From: Anthracocystis setariae
Lineage: Eukaryota > Basidiomycota > Ustilaginomycetes > Ustilaginales > Ustilaginaceae
Assembly (NCBI GenBank): GCA_928724745.1
Contig: CAKMXJ010000037.1
Coordinates: 1,293,850-1,357,849 of the forward strand
Length of the DNA: 64,000 nt
Reading direction: 5' to 3'
Shown in pieces: positions 30,201 to 40,990 of the stretch (position 1 is its first letter; every line of letters starts with the position of its first letter). Below the pieces are notes generated by a model. That model was not told the DNA's origin, searched no databases, and saw only the letters and a list, made by a program, of their open reading frames with translations. The translations under genes were made by a program, and so were the position numbers.

Positions 30201-32125
30201 GAGACTTGCACCCCCTGAGGGTCTTCGATGCGAACAACTGGAGCGCCGAAGAACGAAGCCATGGTACTGGTGGACCCCCGGTACGCGTCATAGATAGATC
30301 GAAACTCCGCGTTCTCGCCACTTTCAGCTTCCATGTCAACACTCTCGTGGCTGCAAGACACTCTTCTGCTTTCTATGCGGACAAGAGATGCTTCTGCTGT
30401 AGGTGGATCGCGTGAATCGGCCCGAGACTGCTCTTGTGAGCCAGACGAGCTCAACGAAGGCGTCGATCGTGAATTGGAAAGGACCTTATTGCGCTCCGGC
30501 TCATCGCACCCACGGCGGGACTCCCTTGCTTCAGGCGAGCCCCGTTTGGAGTGATCGACCCCCGAAGGTTCGGTATCTCGGATGCGGTGGCTCCACTCAC
30601 TTGCTTCCAGATCGAGAGCTGCGACGAGCTCCCTTATGCTTCTGGTCATGGTACTGGAGCGTTTGTGACGATTTCGTTGCCCTTTGGCGGCGCGAGCTGC
30701 TCTCTGGATTTCTTGATGGTGCTCATATTGCGACTGTTCCGCCCTTCCCAGCTTGGTGGATGGAGCCGGCGGCGGACTCGGTGCCCTCGCACGCAACGAC
30801 TGGTCGGACGCGTATCTAGAGAGGTCCCGAGCCCCGAGCCCTACACGAGCGATGCTGACACCAGGTTGCGGGGAGGAAGCTTGGTGCATCCTCCCGACCA
30901 TCGTCAGAATGCCTCTGTTTTCGGTGAGATCGAGCACCTGTGAAAGGGCGCTATCGCAACTCCCCTCGCCCTGGCTATGGTTGGTACGTCCGCTGATTGC
31001 ATATGGGGCGTCGTATTGACGCTCCAAGGAACCATTTTCAACTGGAGTCAAAGCTCTTTGGGATGAAGAAGCGCAGTATCTGGAGCGTGGACCTTTGTGA
31101 GAAGAGCCTGAGATCACAGATCGCGAGCTGTCATGCGATGCGTTGCGTGTGAGTGGACGGTAGTTGGATGCGGAAGTAGCAGAGTTGGGCACATCTGACG
31201 AGGAATTTCGTTTCGACATGCGGCGTGTCTCGACGATCTCTTGGTCAGAAAGATCCAAAGTATCGTTCTTCTCGCTCGAAGCGGATACCAGATGGGAAGG
31301 TACGAGGTTTGCGATCTCATTCCTCGAGCTACGACGGATGCTGTTGGAGGAACGCAAGGATGAGGCGGTAGTCGCGGAAGCGTTGCTTGATCCACGCATC
31401 CTCCGACCTTCTACATGGCTGAGTGATGGGCTTCGAGACGATGTTGGGGGAGGTGGGGGTAAAGGCATGCTAGGAGGTGGGCCCAAAGGTTTTGTCGAGC
31501 CGAGGGAGGACAAAGCGATCGTCGCGGCATGGCTCATATCGATGTTTTGACAGCTGGGATCTGAAGCAACATACTCTCCTGCGCTCGAGCCGATAGAGGC
31601 GCGCAAGCTGCGAGCCTTGGTATCGTCTTCCAGCGACGAGACTATCTGTGAGTTAGGTTGAGACGTGCTAGAGTTGCCGTCGGATGCCAGCGGGGACGGT
31701 GCGGTCAAATCGACCTGAGCAGACACGACTTGCTCGGATGGGATGTTCTGCTTCGGACGAGATGGCGAAGCTGAGAGATGATGACCGCGGTCTCTGCTAT
31801 CTGTCTCCTTCTCGTCGTCGTCGCTACATTGAGGCTGTGTGGCAGCTTGGATGCCGACTGCCGAAGCGATGAGAGATCGTTGGTAATCAGGGTTCAAACC
31901 TACCCGTATTGAGCGGCCCGGATTGGATGAGTCGGATGATGTCACGGCCACACCTGAATGCGACGATCCCAACAATTGCGCCTCCTTTCTCTGGCGCAGA
32001 GAGAGAGCTCGTTGGCGAGCAGCGTTGAGCCGATCCATATTGTCGTCCTGGTTTTTGTTTGCTGGCAATGTTGGTGGCATAGTGACAGGATCTGAGGTGC
32101 CGGCGCTTGTGAAATGACTTGCCAT
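27215..32125 (-). CDS. Very large, mostly disordered Ser-rich protein of unknown function
   Basis: About 1636 aa from the first ATG (MASHFTSAGTSDP); the frame is open 15 codons further but without an ATG, so a short upstream exon is possible. The protein is dominated by Ser, Arg, Pro, Asp and Glu, with many S/T-P sites. Only short segments look structured: the helix DRLNAARQRALSLRQRKEAQLL near the start, SIRELVAALDLEASEWSHRIRD, and MRQIRATAQAKKEQADAAHLAREQM. The C-terminus is basic (PSAATRRRLTSPQ...), and could bind a polymer such as microtubules, but this is only a guess. I recognise no domain. A scaffold or phospho-regulated cytoskeletal protein is possible. Confidence 0.75.
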   Translation of the reverse strand: MASHFTSAGTSDPVTMPPTLPANKNQDDNMDRLNAARQRALSLRQRKEAQLLGSSHSGVAVTSSDSSNPGRSIRVGLNPDYQRSLIASAVGIQAATQPQCSDDDEKETDSRDRGHHLSASPSRPKQNIPSEQVVSAQVDLTAPSPLASDGNSSTSQPNSQIVSSLEDDTKARSLRASIGSSAGEYVASDPSCQNIDMSHAATIALSSLGSTKPLGPPPSMPLPPPPPTSSRSPSLSHVEGRRMRGSSNASATTASSLRSSNSIRRSSRNEIANLVPSHLVSASSEKNDTLDLSDQEIVETRRMSKRNSSSDVPNSATSASNYRPLTRNASHDSSRSVISGSSHKGPRSRYCASSSQRALTPVENGSLERQYDAPYAISGRTNHSQGEGSCDSALSQVLDLTENRGILTMVGRMHQASSPQPGVSIARVGLGARDLSRYASDQSLRARAPSPPPAPSTKLGRAEQSQYEHHQEIQRAARAAKGQRNRHKRSSTMTRSIRELVAALDLEASEWSHRIRDTEPSGVDHSKRGSPEARESRRGCDEPERNKVLSNSRSTPSLSSSGSQEQSRADSRDPPTAEASLVRIESRRVSCSHESVDMEAESGENAEFRSIYDAYRGSTSTMASFFGAPVVRIEDPQGVQVSDIELDDGNSSSEDFPRKRNKASGRNLMGFEEQRAALRPCPLPSHRTSSLANRPGQTFRSQLGPAPDENDDAVTSLTAAATTPSGADPYVFYEFSPSLPPFVPSGISPRDLTGRGTWSSIVARASEGIHSRKSSITSFASLEAAPTGPISMRQIRATAQAKKEQADAAHLAREQMSHQIASMSYRPFAIHDHALTFVNHAVRSVGLRSSVSSTPSAHTAGHGSEPFTLNRSSLGSSVGGTETVAPSVGHYGSRWPVAVGADQAVGSDGISAMVCSVPWSTSRRSSAEPSEVKVYAEFSMQTSPQASPTEPDMPVLSDSLTVDDRCCGVDAEIRSENTNTPAVDRLAIDAPLRRRKSSASLITVRCLGAELDQPGVWPSSIRAPRLSSCSRRSRNSKSDMETSGEQGLASDDEEGSEESDLDVNAGLEDLAERTGVLDASRGSKRKLHSKLGNVRDLGTRYESAQRQIASIPSKAWRISIALERIRSQRMPRNAGWDTSDDEDELSETAPVRESRTEPAYVKPSLPNSAPAHTCSFENPLRRSKSMAVTGASKRPNSDFSPLSDLSRNRSPSPDLSSLTNLSDEEVLLTADLGIKAAESSHRSSLLDDDFDMMVGRSLQSRFSSTPSKPCINPLMRRASSEASDTVADPEVQTVASDHSDDRAIENANEPSLAISKDSQLTEKLPTHSRAGSVSNITEMIQEADELLSSAAPSVETDNSDAGAECVDRDVPSPSVRDTPNTSVGSGIWKSFHVDRLSSASTATTWSCRSFEDDPPHEPSLLKGLASESTDPQPRASAAAESTVPETSETSDASSARSSSVMSRKSSGLPVAQDRSRLQQRPSLSLGPKPNSLIPAQSSLKEMGSSVSGSRPGFRRYQSVASLHNKLSSIGQPIQATTTPARAKSYAAGHTVKAPTRNCDGFAASSANSSRSIGGGITSSKLPSLRGTASSASLRESGLPTPSAATRRRLTSPQAGARRSALPLPASSRAASSTSSS

Positions 32126-35100
32126 AGAAGCTGTGATCGAAGACTGGGCATTGGAAACAGCAGATAGCAATGGAGCTTGGAGGTGCTTTCCTTTCCTAAG
32201 ATGACCTGAATCGTGTCTGGAATGCGGGGCTCGGTATCGTCATCAACCAGAAGAGATATTGTGTTGCGCGCCAAAATACTTCTTCGATGAAGGTTCTAAG
32301 CGATTGTGGGATGGACGGCCAGATCCGAGCTGTGAACGAACGAAAGAGTGGCGACCGATGAGATGGGAGATGAAGTGCAGCGGAGATTGAAGCACGATGT
32401 AAGTTGACAGCTCGGAAGGTTGCGGAGAAAGTGTGGGCAGGTCTGCAGAACGGATCTTGGCGATGAACGAGACGGTATGAAGCTGTCAATGGGAGGACGG
32501 AGGCAGTTGACAGGAATGCCGACGAAGATGCCGGATTAAGTGGGAGATGTTGAAACAGAATGCTTGCAGATGAGGTGTTGCGGATCGAAGAAAGGGTGGT
32601 GGCTGTCGAGGTGGATCAGAGGTAAGAGTGAGGTGGAGCCACAATCAGCGAGCTACAGTATACTACAAAGCATAAGGATGAAGGATGCAGAGTGCAAGTC
32701 GATGAGGAAGCGACGCTAACCAGAGTAATCGAGCCACTTGTCGGGAAGAGGGCAGCGATCTTGATAGAGCGCGGATAGGGGGATGTAGATGTGAAGGTTC
32801 TTTGCCAGAACAGCCCTTGTCGAGCCGAGAAGGATGCATCGGCGAGGACAATATAGTCGAACAGGCGAGTCAATGTGGAGATGTTGGAGCGAAGGTACGG
32901 TCGAACACACGAGCGAACATACGAGCAACGAAAAGACGTAGCAGTATGTTGGCCGAGCTTTTCAGTGCTGTTCGCCGGTGACACTCCAGATACGAGATGT
33001 TATTGTTGGCTCAGACTCATGTCATGTTGGTGCCGAGAGGCTAGGCTGCCGCAACATTGTTGATCCACCGATTGCTCGCCACCCAGAGTGGGTGAGGTTC
33101 AATGGCGTGCCCGCTCATGACCGTCTCAACGGGTTCTGGCGATGGGCGCTTCAAACGGAACTAAGATCAAGCGAACACTGCAAAGACCAAGCTCAAGGCC
33201 AAGTGCATGAATGAGAGGCAACAAACTGTGCGTGGAAGATGTTGGCGAGGCGATCCGAGCCATTCACAGTTCTGCATGCATGCCTGCTTCTCGGTTTGCA
33301 GTCACAGTGACCGATGTGTCGATTGAGAGGCAGCAGGCCAAAGTGACTTGCTCACTCGACTCAGGACCGCGGCTCGGATGCAACGGGGTACAATACGTAC
33401 CCCGTTAGTGCGATCCAGTTGAGCTTTACTGCAGTACGGTACAGCACTGGATTCGCCCATGACAGGCCGGCTGCGAAGCTGGAAGCAAAGAGCGCGAGAG
33501 CACAGCCTACGACTACTGTACTAGCGGACTTGCAAGGCACACACCTCACACACCTCCGGGTCCATAAAGCGAGCAGCCATGCAGGGGATCACCCACAAGC
33601 GCCAGGCCCCAACGCCGAGAAAGGGCTCTTAAGCAAAACCGCGGGCTAGCCAAATTTACGCCAAAGTGCAGCTCGAGCTGCATATTGCAGTGGATGTTCT
33701 GCATGTTGAACAAGTTCAGGCGGGCAGAGACAAAGAAAGACAAGACGAGACGCCAGGAATCACCTTGGCATGATGTTGGTTGTCCTTGCGAAGATGCGAG
33801 AATCAAACACAGGCGATCACAGAAGGTCGGAATGAACGTGTTACACATTGGCAGACTCGCCGCCGTAATGCTAACATAAGGTGGATAAACGCTTTCAACG
33901 CCTTCTTGTCCGACTCATGCTTACACGCACGCACACCCACACACACCCCCACAAACAGAGGTGGGAGAATACATACATAGCAGAATGCACAACCAGTCCA
34001 GCCATCTGCCAGTGCAACCCACTTGGTCATGCATGGCGTTGGCGTGCAACAAGATAACGAGGAAATCCAAGCTGTGGTGTTGAGACAGTGCCGCACACTC
34101 CACCGTTGGTGTCGAGGTGGGAGAAGAAAAGAATAGTGCAAGACCTAGCTTGGTTGTTGTTTTGGCTTAAAACCGACACGAGCAACACTAGATCGTACTC
34201 GCCGTTGAGTTGCAAGTGGGGTTCTGACACTAGTGGGAAGGATGATGCGACTCACTTCATTTCATTCGAGCTGAAGGCCGGCTGCGTGCTTAAAGCACTG
34301 CAGGTTGTATAGCTCGATTCGGCGATCATTTTGGTCCGGATGAGCAGAGAATGGACTTGGACTAACGTTGTAACACTTGAGGTACTGTCAGACGGGCACA
34401 AGCTTGTATGCCGGTATGACTGAGGAAGGATGGTATTCCGGGGGAACTTGTCAAGAGCGAACCTTCGCATATATATACAGGATACTCCGTCGAGGGAACC
34501 TAACAGGAAGTGGAGGAATGTGGCGTGCAGGTTACGGGCACGTGACAGGTACTAAGTGCCATCGGGGGTGCTTAATTGACGGTGACACTTGATTCTCATC
34601 GGAGACGCTTATTACAAAAGCGGCTGGATACCACACCCAGTTGATTGTCCTGGACCATCATTCATACCATATCGGCGGCTAGATGGTATTGCATTGTACC
34701 CTCTTGCATACGTTCCCTATTCTGGGGTCTTTGGGTTGACCGTTGATGGATGCACGGCCTAGCAAAGTCGACTGATGGCAGGCAAGAAAATCATGCAGAC
34801 GCTGGACCCTATCCAAGCTGTCATGGAGCCTCCTAATTTATTTTATTCTTTATTTTCTCTCGTACGAATAGAATTTTGCAGCCAAACCTCAATATACAGC
34901 GACGCGAAGACGAGTCATATACAGTAGTAGCCTCGTAACTTTTCTGTCTGTAACACGGCTGCAGTCTGTGAGAGATAACCAAAAAAAGGAACAAGATAGC
35001 GCTATCATAACCAATTTTTACCGAACCACACCGCATGGACCAACCAACCACGGTGGAAGATTGGTGTCGCCAAAGTGTGTTGCATTCTACCTCTTCTCTT

Positions 35101-35144
35101 CCATCTTTCGAATCCAAAGCATCGTAGTGTCATACTCTACCACA
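32126..35144. other. 3 kb region without a supported gene
   Basis: This is the divergent upstream region shared by the disordered-protein gene (minus) and argininosuccinate lyase (plus). Frames seen (for example 32616-32984 minus, 33803-34141 minus) have no family features. A CA-rich microsatellite lies near 33927-33955 and TATATATA near 34469. TACGGTACAG-type palindromic bits occur near 33435. The last ~200 bases are the arg4 leader. Confidence 0.45.
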
Positions 35145-36557
35145 ATGGCTTCCCCATCAGACGACTTCACCAAGCGCAAGCTCTGGGGCGGCCGCTTCAC
35201 GGGCAAGAACGACCCCCTTCTGTTCGCCTACAACGAGTCGCTCTCCTACGACAAGCGTATGCACGCCCAGGATATCCGCGGTAGTCAAGCCTACGCACGC
35301 GCTCTCGTCAACACCGGCGTGCTCAACGAACAAGAGAAAGACCAGATCGTCGCTGGCCTCGAAAAGGTCGGCCAAGAGTGGAAGAACGGCACTTTCAAAA
35401 TCCACCCGGACGACGAAGACATTCACACCGCAAACGAGCGACGATTGACCGAGCTCATCGGCGGCGTCGGTGGCAAGCTGCACACTGGTAGGTCCAGAAA
35501 TGATCAGGTCGCCACCGACATGCGACTATGGCTGATGGACGAGGTCAAGGCCATCGAGGGCTATCTCAAGGACTTGATTCAGGTCATGATCGCTCGTGGT
35601 AGGCAAGAGGTCGATGCCCTTATGCCCGGTTACACCCATCTGCAGCGCGCCCAACCCATCCGATGGTCGCACCTCCTTCTCTCACACGCCACCTACTTTG
35701 CATCCGACCTTGCTAGGCTGCGTGACCTTAAGCCGCGTATCTCGGTCCTCCCGCTCGGTTCTGGCCCTCTTGCCGGTAACCCCTTCGCCGGCCTGGACCG
35801 TGATGCCATCGCTGCCGACCTCGGCTTCCAAACCGTGGGCCCCAACTCGATGAACAGCGTATCCGATCGTGACTTTGTCGTCGAATACCTCATGTGGGCC
35901 AGCTTGACCTCGGTGCACCTCAGCAAGATGGCTGAGGACTTTATCATCTATTCGACCTCGGAATTCGGCTTCATGCAGCTTAGCGATGCGTACAGCACGG
36001 GATCGTCCATCATGCCTCAGAAGAAGAACCCGGACAGCTTAGAACTCCTCCGAGGTAAGGCAGGCCGTATCTTTGGGCAGATGTCCGGTTTCATGATGTC
36101 GCTCAAAGGTATCCCATCAACCTACAACAAGGATCTCCAAGAGGACAAGGAGCCGCTGTTCGATGCTGTCGACACCACCAAGAACGGTCTGCAGATCGCC
36201 ACCGGTGTGATCTCCACGCTCAACATCTTCCCCGAAAGGATGAAAGCTGCTCTGACACCAGACATGCTCGCCACCGATCTCGCAGAGTACCTGGTCAGGA
36301 AGGGCATTCCGTTCCGTGAGACTCACCACATTTCCGGTAGCGCCGTGCGTCTGTCGGAGCAAAAGGGTTGCTTGCTCTCGGAACTCACGCTCGAGGATCT
36401 GCGCTCTCTGTCGGACAAGTTTGATGACGATGTCATCAAGGTGTGGTCTTTCGAGGAGAGCGTCGAGCGTCGCGATGCCAAGGGCGGCACTTCGAAGCGT
36501 GCTGTCTTGGAACAGTGCGACACTCTGGAAAAGATGTTGGCTTCTTCTTCTGCCTAA
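35145..36557 (+). CDS. ARG4: Argininosuccinate lyase
   Basis: 470 aa. It splits argininosuccinate into arginine and fumarate, the last step of arginine synthesis, as a homotetramer. Landmarks: KLWGGRFTG at the N-terminus, [37 protein letters not shown], and the fumarase-superfamily signature [12 protein letters not shown] containing the catalytic loop Ser. The length matches yeast Arg4 (463 aa). The [15 protein letters not shown] was chosen because the frame upstream to 34968 is leader-like and lacks family similarity. It is a single exon. Confidence 0.97.
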   Translation: MASPSDDFTKRKLWGGRFTGKNDPLLFAYNESLSYDKRMHAQDIRGSQAYARALVNTGVLNEQEKDQIVAGLEKVGQEWKNGTFKIHPDDEDIHTANERRLTELIGGVGGKLHTGRSRNDQVATDMRLWLMDEVKAIEGYLKDLIQVMIARGRQEVDALMPGYTHLQRAQPIRWSHLLLSHATYFASDLARLRDLKPRISVLPLGSGPLAGNPFAGLDRDAIAADLGFQTVGPNSMNSVSDRDFVVEYLMWASLTSVHLSKMAEDFIIYSTSEFGFMQLSDAYSTGSSIMPQKKNPDSLELLRGKAGRIFGQMSGFMMSLKGIPSTYNKDLQEDKEPLFDAVDTTKNGLQIATGVISTLNIFPERMKAALTPDMLATDLAEYLVRKGIPFRETHHISGSAVRLSEQKGCLLSELTLEDLRSLSDKFDDDVIKVWSFEESVERRDAKGGTSKRAVLEQCDTLEKMLASSSA

Positions 36558-36748
36558 TATCATGGCACCTTTGTCATCCAATCACCGCGCAACATTTGGC
36601 AGCAGCACGACATGTCGATTCAAATCTGAATGGTCATGCAATCACCGATTGAGAGCGACACTGGATGAAGTTGTGGTATGATACTGCATGTGACTTGGTG
36701 ACCGTTTCAAGTGATGGAGAGAAGTGCACTGTAACTGTGCTGACGTGT

Positions 36749-38641
36749 TCAAAGATCTGAATGCTGCAGAAGGGGGCTTTGGTCTTGGCAAGGTTGCGCT
36801 TCAGGCATCAGACGTCTCTGGCTCGTTTTGGGTGACGAAGGTGACGTCGACACAACGGCAGCTCGACCGCCCTTGAGGATTCGAAAGGTCTTGTTCCTCC
36901 ACGACACGGTGCTACCGACGATGGCCCATGCCCAGATGGGAAGAGCGAGCGCTTCGCGTAGCGCCCAGGCAGCGGTGAATTCGACGACACTCATTCGATC
37001 TGCCGTGTCAGCTCCAGGGTTGCACGACAGGAATTCGTGTGCAACCGAGAGCCGCTGGAAAACCGTATAATCAACGGTGAACCAGGCGCCAAAGTGCACA
37101 AGGAAGAAGACGAGGGCTGACAACTTTGACGATGGTCGTAGACTTTGGGACAGCGGCGCCAGTACAAAGGTGGTGAAGGCCAACCAGCCAAGTAGACCTG
37201 AAATGATGGATTCGGTGAATGGCTCGAGTAATGTTGGGGCAAGGACCATGTATTTGCGCACGCGAATCCAACGCATGCGTCGACGAGTGTAATCACCGAG
37301 GGTTCGGATATCGCCTACAGAGGTGTAGGCCAGGTCCGAGGAGGATAGGGTGTGTGAGAGATGCAATGGTGGATCCCAAAGCGATTTTGCAAGCATATTA
37401 TCCTCTGCAAGGTAGATGGAGAAGCGAGCAAAGGGGCGCGAGAGGGTCTTGACTTGGTGATTGCTCGATTCGTTGGGGTCTGGAATCGAGTGACCCGACT
37501 GATGCGAGAAGGACGGTGCGGAGGGCGACGGGGACCTGCTAAGGTTGGGTGAAGCAGAAGAGTGCGGCTGATGCGAGAAAGCGAAGCTACCGATGGCACC
37601 TTGTTCTCCTTGACTTCCGTGATGGGAAACGTTGAAAAACGAATCGGGAACGCGGGCGAGGTCAGACTTGCGGTACATGTTGCTCTTGCCCATGACGCAC
37701 GAATCGATCGAGAGGGCGTTGAGCGCGAGGTACATTTTGGCATGGGTGGTGGAGAGAAAGACTCTTTCGATTCTGGAACCCCAAGAGGTGCTTGGAAGCA
37801 CAGCAAAGGGGACGTGATGAACGAGGCCGACGCGTTGACCGTGAGGGATTCGGCCAAGCCAGGTAGGAGAGGGGCGGGGCCGGGAAGCCGGATCCGAACA
37901 AAGATCGTCGACCGCACGTGCAAGAGCACCAGATGGAGACCAAACTTGGCTATCGACGACCCAAAGAATGTCGTACTTGGAGGCAGCATAGGAGCGGACG
38001 AGATTGTTTACTTTTGGGTTGACACCGGCGAATTGGTCACCGATGATGATGCGGGCATCGATGTTGGAGTGGGCAGCAACCACCATGCGGGCTACGTTGA
38101 GGACTTTGTGGGATTCTGGCGATGATGTATCGCGTATGGAGAGAATGACCTCGAAGCGAGACTTGGGGTAGTCCTGGGTAAAAGAGGAAGAGAGATTCGA
38201 GTAGAGATTGGAATCGAGGCCACTGAGCGGACGCAGGATCGAGACGCCCGGGACGGATTCTGCGTGGTGATGGTCGGATTGCTGTTGGCGACGTGTAAGT
38301 GAATCGAAGCTGCTCGAGTCTTGGGACTGGTTGGTGAGGATTGCAGAGGTCCTTGGCGGCGAAAGCGGAGATCTAGGCGATTCGGATCGAGCGAATCGGT
38401 GAGACAGGCTGAGTCCGAGGAGGCACATGGACCAGATGCAGACGTACCAAACCAGAGCAGCGTAGGCGAGGATTCGAGTGAGCGACCAGTTTGATTCGCT
38501 TGTCGTCGTAACATCGTGTTGGAGCGGATCCTGAGCGGTGACAGCGGTTGCAGCTGCCGAAGCGAGTAACAGCCCCAGCAGAATTGACTTTCGACGCAAT
38601 GGAGGCGGCAAAACTGATGCTTGCGTATGAAGCCACACCAT
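36749..38641 (-). CDS. Ceramide glucosyltransferase (glucosylceramide synthase, GT21)
   Basis: 630 aa. It transfers glucose from UDP-glucose to ceramide in Golgi/ER membranes. A signal-anchor and a transmembrane helix (ILAYAALVWYVCIWSMCLLGL) precede the GT-A domain, beginning VPGVSILRPLSGLDSNLYSNLSSSFTQDYP. Conserved acidic motifs follow: the DxD-like DSQVW, the third Asp in YLAEDNMLAKSLWDPP, and the RRMRW form of the (Q/R)xxRW motif. Two or three C-terminal membrane helices follow. A Ser/Pro-rich, His-containing insertion of about 60 residues lies between DSFFN and ARFSIYLAED, typical of fungal versions. It corresponds to the fungal GCS1/HSX11 group. Confidence 0.93.
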   Translation of the reverse strand: MVWLHTQASVLPPPLRRKSILLGLLLASAAATAVTAQDPLQHDVTTTSESNWSLTRILAYAALVWYVCIWSMCLLGLSLSHRFARSESPRSPLSPPRTSAILTNQSQDSSSFDSLTRRQQQSDHHHAESVPGVSILRPLSGLDSNLYSNLSSSFTQDYPKSRFEVILSIRDTSSPESHKVLNVARMVVAAHSNIDARIIIGDQFAGVNPKVNNLVRSYAASKYDILWVVDSQVWSPSGALARAVDDLCSDPASRPRPSPTWLGRIPHGQRVGLVHHVPFAVLPSTSWGSRIERVFLSTTHAKMYLALNALSIDSCVMGKSNMYRKSDLARVPDSFFNVSHHGSQGEQGAIGSFAFSHQPHSSASPNLSRSPSPSAPSFSHQSGHSIPDPNESSNHQVKTLSRPFARFSIYLAEDNMLAKSLWDPPLHLSHTLSSSDLAYTSVGDIRTLGDYTRRRMRWIRVRKYMVLAPTLLEPFTESIISGLLGWLAFTTFVLAPLSQSLRPSSKLSALVFFLVHFGAWFTVDYTVFQRLSVAHEFLSCNPGADTADRMSVVEFTAAWALREALALPIWAWAIVGSTVSWRNKTFRILKGGRAAVVSTSPSSPKTSQRRLMPEAQPCQDQSPLLQHSDL

Positions 38642-38757
38642 AATGGTTTAGCTTGTTGCGCCGTCTTGTACGATTCCTTGTCAAGATGTCCAGATGTGAG
38701 CAAGAGACATGGTTGCCGCAAGGACGAAAAGGTTTTGTGATGGCAGCAAGAAACACC

Positions 38758-38826
38758 AAGTCAGGTCAGGTCAGGTCAGGTCAGGTTAGGCCAGGCGAGG
38801 CGAGGTCAAGCCAAGCCAAGTCAAGG
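38758..38826. repeat. Pentanucleotide tandem repeat (AGGTC)n
   Basis: Six near-perfect TCAGG/AGGTC units then degrade into AGGCG and AAGCC variants. It lies in the promoter side of the glucosyltransferase gene. Confidence 0.85.
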
Positions 38827-38999
38827 TGCTGAGCAGCGCGCCTACTTTTTTATTTTTTGGCTGCTTTGCTGCTTGGCTACAGCGACAAAAAGTCAAAAGA
38901 GTGTTGGTCTCCTTTTTCTCGAAATGAAGGAAACTCACCATCCGCGTGCGCGTTCCCAAGCCAAGAAAAACTCGACAAAATAATAAAAAAGAAATAAAT

Positions 39000-39603
39000 T
39001 ACACCTTTTTTCGATCAAGTTCGGAATTCGGACTGTCAACTTCGATAACAAGTTCGGTAACTACACTGCTATTCGATACAGTTGTTCGGTAGCATGTATG
39101 CTTTTCGGTACAGTTATTCGGTATCAAGTATGCTTTTCGGTAAGATACACATCAAGTTCGGTAATGCTTGCTTACAAGTTCGGTATAACAAGCGTGTTCG
39201 GTAACCAAGTAGTTCCTTGATCACTGTCTTTAGCGTTGTTACTGTACTTGAGATGATGGTTTCGCAATCAAATGATGATGACAAGACAGTTACGATTACG
39301 TGTGACCATTGCAATGTGGAGCTATGATACAGTACAAGAACGTGGTATGGTGGTAGTGGTTAGCAGCGATGGCGAGGAGGATGTGTCTTGGAAGCTGATC
39401 TCAAGAAGCTACGGTGAGGACAACTCTCAGCGCACTGCTCACTCAGACACTGTTCGGATACCGAATTCGATCCTCGGCTTTGTCGATTTTGTCTCGCACG
39501 CTACACCGAAACACTTGGACAATACCGAACAAGCAGTTCGAACAAGCTCGCTTATTCCGAATTCCGTACGCCGGCATACCGAACTTGATTGAAAAAAGGT
39601 GTA
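39000..39603. mobile_element. 600-bp non-autonomous TIR element (MITE), Tc1/mariner-like TA target duplication
   Basis: The element is 39002-39601, exactly 600 bp, flanked by TA on both sides. Its terminal inverted repeats are 23 bp and differ at one base: CACCTTTTTTC, then G or A, then ATCAAGTTCGG. Inside, at least eight TTCGGTA or close variants point one way in the left third (39030-39210), and TACCGAA variants point the other way in the right part (39460-39580), like clustered transposase-binding sites. No coding capacity is seen. The TA duplication and CACC/CAC-type end suggest mobilisation by a Tc1/mariner-family transposase encoded elsewhere. Confidence 0.85.
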
Positions 39604-39744
39604 TTATGATTTATTATTATAATTAATTGTAATTATTCAGAACCTTTTTTTTATATATATGCCAAGTGGAGGATAACCTTCCGGCTTTCCTACGCTGCCA
39701 CCATCTTAGCCTTTAAAATCCTACTTGCACCTCCACAAACCAGC

Positions 39745-40917
39745 ATGTCGTCAAGCTTCAGACAACGGCTCGTGTCTGTTGCGTCTATAGGGACAAGTCA
39801 AACACCATCATCTCGAAGGTTTGCAGCCCGTGCAGCGTCACGTCAGCTGCCAAGCACACTCTGGAGAGCTTTCGGTACCATTGCTCCAACTGCACCGGTT
39901 CGATCTGATAACCACGCGAACAAGCATGTACGCCGATCACGCATCGACGAGGTGGAACACATTCCCACGTCTGCGCTTGGAAGGGCGCTTCTTACAGCAG
40001 GAAGCTCGTTAGGACTGCTCAACAATCCGTCCCGAGGAGGTAAGCATCTTTCCACCTTGTAACCATGCCTTGCTTGCCAAATGCTTACCATGCAGCCAGT
40101 CTTGGCTCGAACGGCCCTGCTTTCCCTTTCCACCCTCTCTAGACTTGCTTTCGATGTTGACACAGGTTTCTTCAGGCCCATCTCTCCCGCGCTTACTTGA
40201 AGCGATGCGATCCACCGAGTCGGGTCGTAGGTTGCTCATCGAGCGTCCTTCTGTCAATTCCGACACGGTCGATGTCGACTATCTCTCCAGCTTGGAGCGA
40301 GGAAAGTTTGGCAGAGAGTGGATCGAATGGCTCAAGGAGAACGGTGTTGGTCCCGATGGACGGGCAGAGGCGGACTACATGTCCACTTCCGAGCACAAGT
40401 ACCTCATCCAGCGATATCGAGAATCGCACGACTTCTACCACTTGCTGCTCAGGATGCCAGTCACCCAGCTCGGCGAAACCGTCGTCAAGTACTTTGAACT
40501 GTCGCAAATGGCTATGCCTGTCGCCGGCTTTGCTGCTGCCGGTGGCACATTGCGCATCCTTGCTTCCTCGCTTTCCCCGCTACCCAAGCCATCGCAAATG
40601 CTCTCCTGGGCTCTGCAGTCGTCTTCTACGTCCCAGACACACGCTTCCAACGCGAGATCGTCCGGATCAGCAGATCTTGCTACGCTCCAGACACTCATCC
40701 CATGGGCCATCGACGTAGGCAGAGCATCGGTACCTCTCATCTCTGTAGAATGGGAAAGGTGTTGGGAGAAAGACATTGACGAGATGCGACACCAACTTGG
40801 CATCACAGCACCTCCCATTCATGTCGCCAAGTTTGCTGGACGTGCCAAAAAGAGTGGCAAGAGGAGAGGCTGGCCATCCAAGATTCTCGAGCACCAAAAG
40901 CTTAAGCAAAACCAACG

Positions 40918-40962
<45 letters not shown>

Positions 40963-40990
40963 ACCAAACCCCATCCACTCTGAACCATAA
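39745..40990 (+). CDS. COQ4: COQ4, coenzyme Q biosynthesis protein, 2 exons
   Basis: Exon 1 is 39745-40039 and exon 2 is 40143-40990. The 103-base intron (GTAAGC...TAG) joins GLLNNPSRG to DLLSMLTQVSSGPSLPRLL. The joined frame is 380 aa. COQ4 organises the mitochondrial inner-membrane Q-synthesis complex and has recently been assigned a C1 decarboxylase/hydroxylase role. The diagnostic metal site is HDFYHLLLRMPVTQLGETVVKYFE (HDxxxH...E pattern). An Arg/Ser-rich presequence fits import. Unlike usual COQ4 proteins, it ends in a poly-Gln run (about 40918-40968, CAG/CAA repeats) after the normal domain end, followed by PNPIHSEP. An insertion rich in Ser also precedes the WAIDVGR segment. Confidence 0.93.
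40918..40968 (+). repeat. CAG/CAA trinucleotide repeat coding poly-Gln
   Basis: About 17 consecutive Gln codons close to the COQ4 C-terminus, mostly alternating CAG and CAA. Confidence 0.9.

Noticed and set aside
34968..35144. N-terminal extension of argininosuccinate lyase
   Set aside because: No ATG at its beginning and no family similarity; the ATG at 35145 gives the normal length.
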